A DNA stretch of 64,000 nt from positions 470,063 to 534,062 of the forward strand of contig LDXJ01000063.1 in the NCBI GenBank assembly GCA_001029295.1. Direction: 5' to 3'. The notes under the pieces were generated by a model, which was not told where the DNA came from, ran no database searches, and saw nothing but the letters and a program-made list of their open reading frames with translations. This DNA comes from Peptococcaceae bacterium CEB3. Lineage in GTDB: Bacteria; Bacillota; Desulfitobacteriia; Desulfitobacteriales; Desulfitobacteriaceae. Below are positions 63,140 to 64,000 of this stretch, one piece after another; position 1 is the first letter of the stretch, and the number at the start of each line of letters is the position of its first letter. Position numbers and translations under genes: made by a program.

Positions 63140-64000
63140 ATGGTCAAAATAGACAAAAGAACGAATGCGAATGGAACACCCAGGACGCAGGTGCGCGTGG
63201 TCGAGGGCTATCGCCCCGGCCCGGGAATGGCCACCAAACAACGAACGATTCGAGACTTCGGGTATCTCGAAGATCAAGGAGACCCCGATGCTTTCATGGC
63301 GAAGGTCAAAGAATTTAACGCCAATTACAGAGCAGAAAACGTTCCGCTCCGAATAGAGGCTCCCGGAACCGCAAGGATGTACTGCGAGGAAAACCGGCGA
63401 TTGAACTACGGATACAAATTCCTGGAGGCCGTCTATGACCTGCTCGAAATCGATTCATTCATCAAGAGCTATGAGAAATCGCACAGATTCCGGGGGGAGT
63501 ATTCGCCCAGTGACATTTTCAAATTCCTGGTGCTGTTAAGAATCCTCAGCCCGGATTCGAAGCGTGCCTCGTGCCAGATGAAAGACGGCTTCTATGGGAT
63601 GAGCACGGACTTCACACTGCCGGATGTCTACAGGTCACTTGACCACTTCGAGGATTTCGAGGTGGAGTTACAGTGGCATTTGAATAAGTGTGTCAAGGAG
63701 ACGATCGGTCGCGACCTTTCCTACGCGTTCTATGACGTGACCAACTATTTCTTCGAGATAGACTTCCCTGATGGCGAGGACGACTTGCGAAAAAGGGGCG
63801 TGTCGAAGGAGCACCGCACCGATCCAATTGTCGCGATGGGCCTTTTCATGGATTCGAACGGACTTCCGGTCAGCATGTCGATTTTCCCCGGCAACACGAG
63901 CGATTCCCTCACGCTTCAGCCGACCATGAAGGACGTCAAGGAATCGTACGGGCTGGGCAGGCTGGTCGTGGTCGCCGACAAGGGGCTCAATTCGTCGAAA
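63140..64000 (+). mobile_element. IS1634-type transposase, 3' end outside window
   Basis: The frame is open from ATG 63140 to the window edge (287 aa so far). DDE transposase of the IS4/IS1634 group: AFYDVTNYFFEI (first catalytic Asp), RGVSKEHRTDPIVAMGLFMD, FPGNTSDSLTLQPTM and VVADKGLNSS (second Asp); the catalytic Glu would lie downstream. Family length is about 500-560 aa. AGGTGATG is a weak ribosome site. The left inverted repeat was not identified. It follows the spoIVF terminator, so no gene is disrupted here. Confidence 0.88.

Overview
The window looks like chromosomal DNA of an anaerobic, spore-forming Firmicute, most like the Peptococcaceae/Desulfitobacteriaceae (Desulfitobacterium, Desulfosporosinus and relatives). 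I base this on gene order (tig-clpX-lonB-lon-engB; maf-radC-mreBCD-mrdA-minCDE-rodA-spoIVF-like pair), on strong Shine-Dalgarno sequences with frequent TTG and GTG starts, on a T-box before valS, and on the sporulation-type LonB and M50 proteases. The species cannot be named from this sequence alone.

Layout. (1) 1-935: end of an M28 aminopeptidase gene, then tRNA-Leu(UAG). (2) 935-9268: an 8.2-kb genomic island inserted in the 3' part of that tRNA gene. The displaced tRNA 3' half survives as a 53-bp direct repeat at 9216-9268. The island holds decayed large serine recombinases next to the tRNA, an RsgA-type GTPase with an attenuator-like leader coupled to a frameshifted methyltransferase, and on the other strand an AAA+ ATPase plus subtilisin-like protease pair resembling an anti-phage module. 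The protease is split by an in-frame TAA. (3) 9.4-16.1 kb: a DUF4143 ATPase, an ehuBCDA-type ectoine/amino-acid ABC transporter, and an APC permease. (4) 16.2-21.3 kb: small unknown genes, an Nramp-related metal transporter lacking the canonical metal motifs, an HTH-DUF1232 protein and a class B penicillin-binding protein. (5) 21.5-25.8 kb: a molybdate locus with an HTH plus substrate-binding-domain regulator, a candidate molybdenum-cofactor riboswitch and modABC, then ferritin. (6) 26.2-28.8 kb: a glycolipid glycosyltransferase and a polysaccharide deacetylase.

(7) 28.9-38.1 kb: protein quality control (tig, clpX, lonB, lon, engB), with clpP missing between tig and clpX, then a Na+/Ca2+-exchanger family protein. 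(8) 38.3-41.5 kb: a LysM-ferritin-like fusion, a TIGR04086-like membrane protein with an acidic tail, and a chemotaxis receptor. (9) 41.6-51.7 kb: valS under T-box control, folC, the redox repressor rex, an AbrB/RelE-type toxin-antitoxin pair, citramalate synthase and aspartase. (10) 51.9-63 kb: the cell-shape, septum-placement and sporulation cluster DUF4321-maf-radC-mreBCD-mrdA-minCDE-rodA-spoIVFA/FB-like. (11) 63.1 kb to the end: an IS1634-type transposase that runs off the window.

A degenerate repeat family built on GAAGTCGGA/GAGGTCGGA-like units fills three intergenic regions (21.3, 31.9 and 49.5 kb). Each time it lies directly after a stop codon and in the sense orientation of that gene. 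In cimA it has entered the coding frame.
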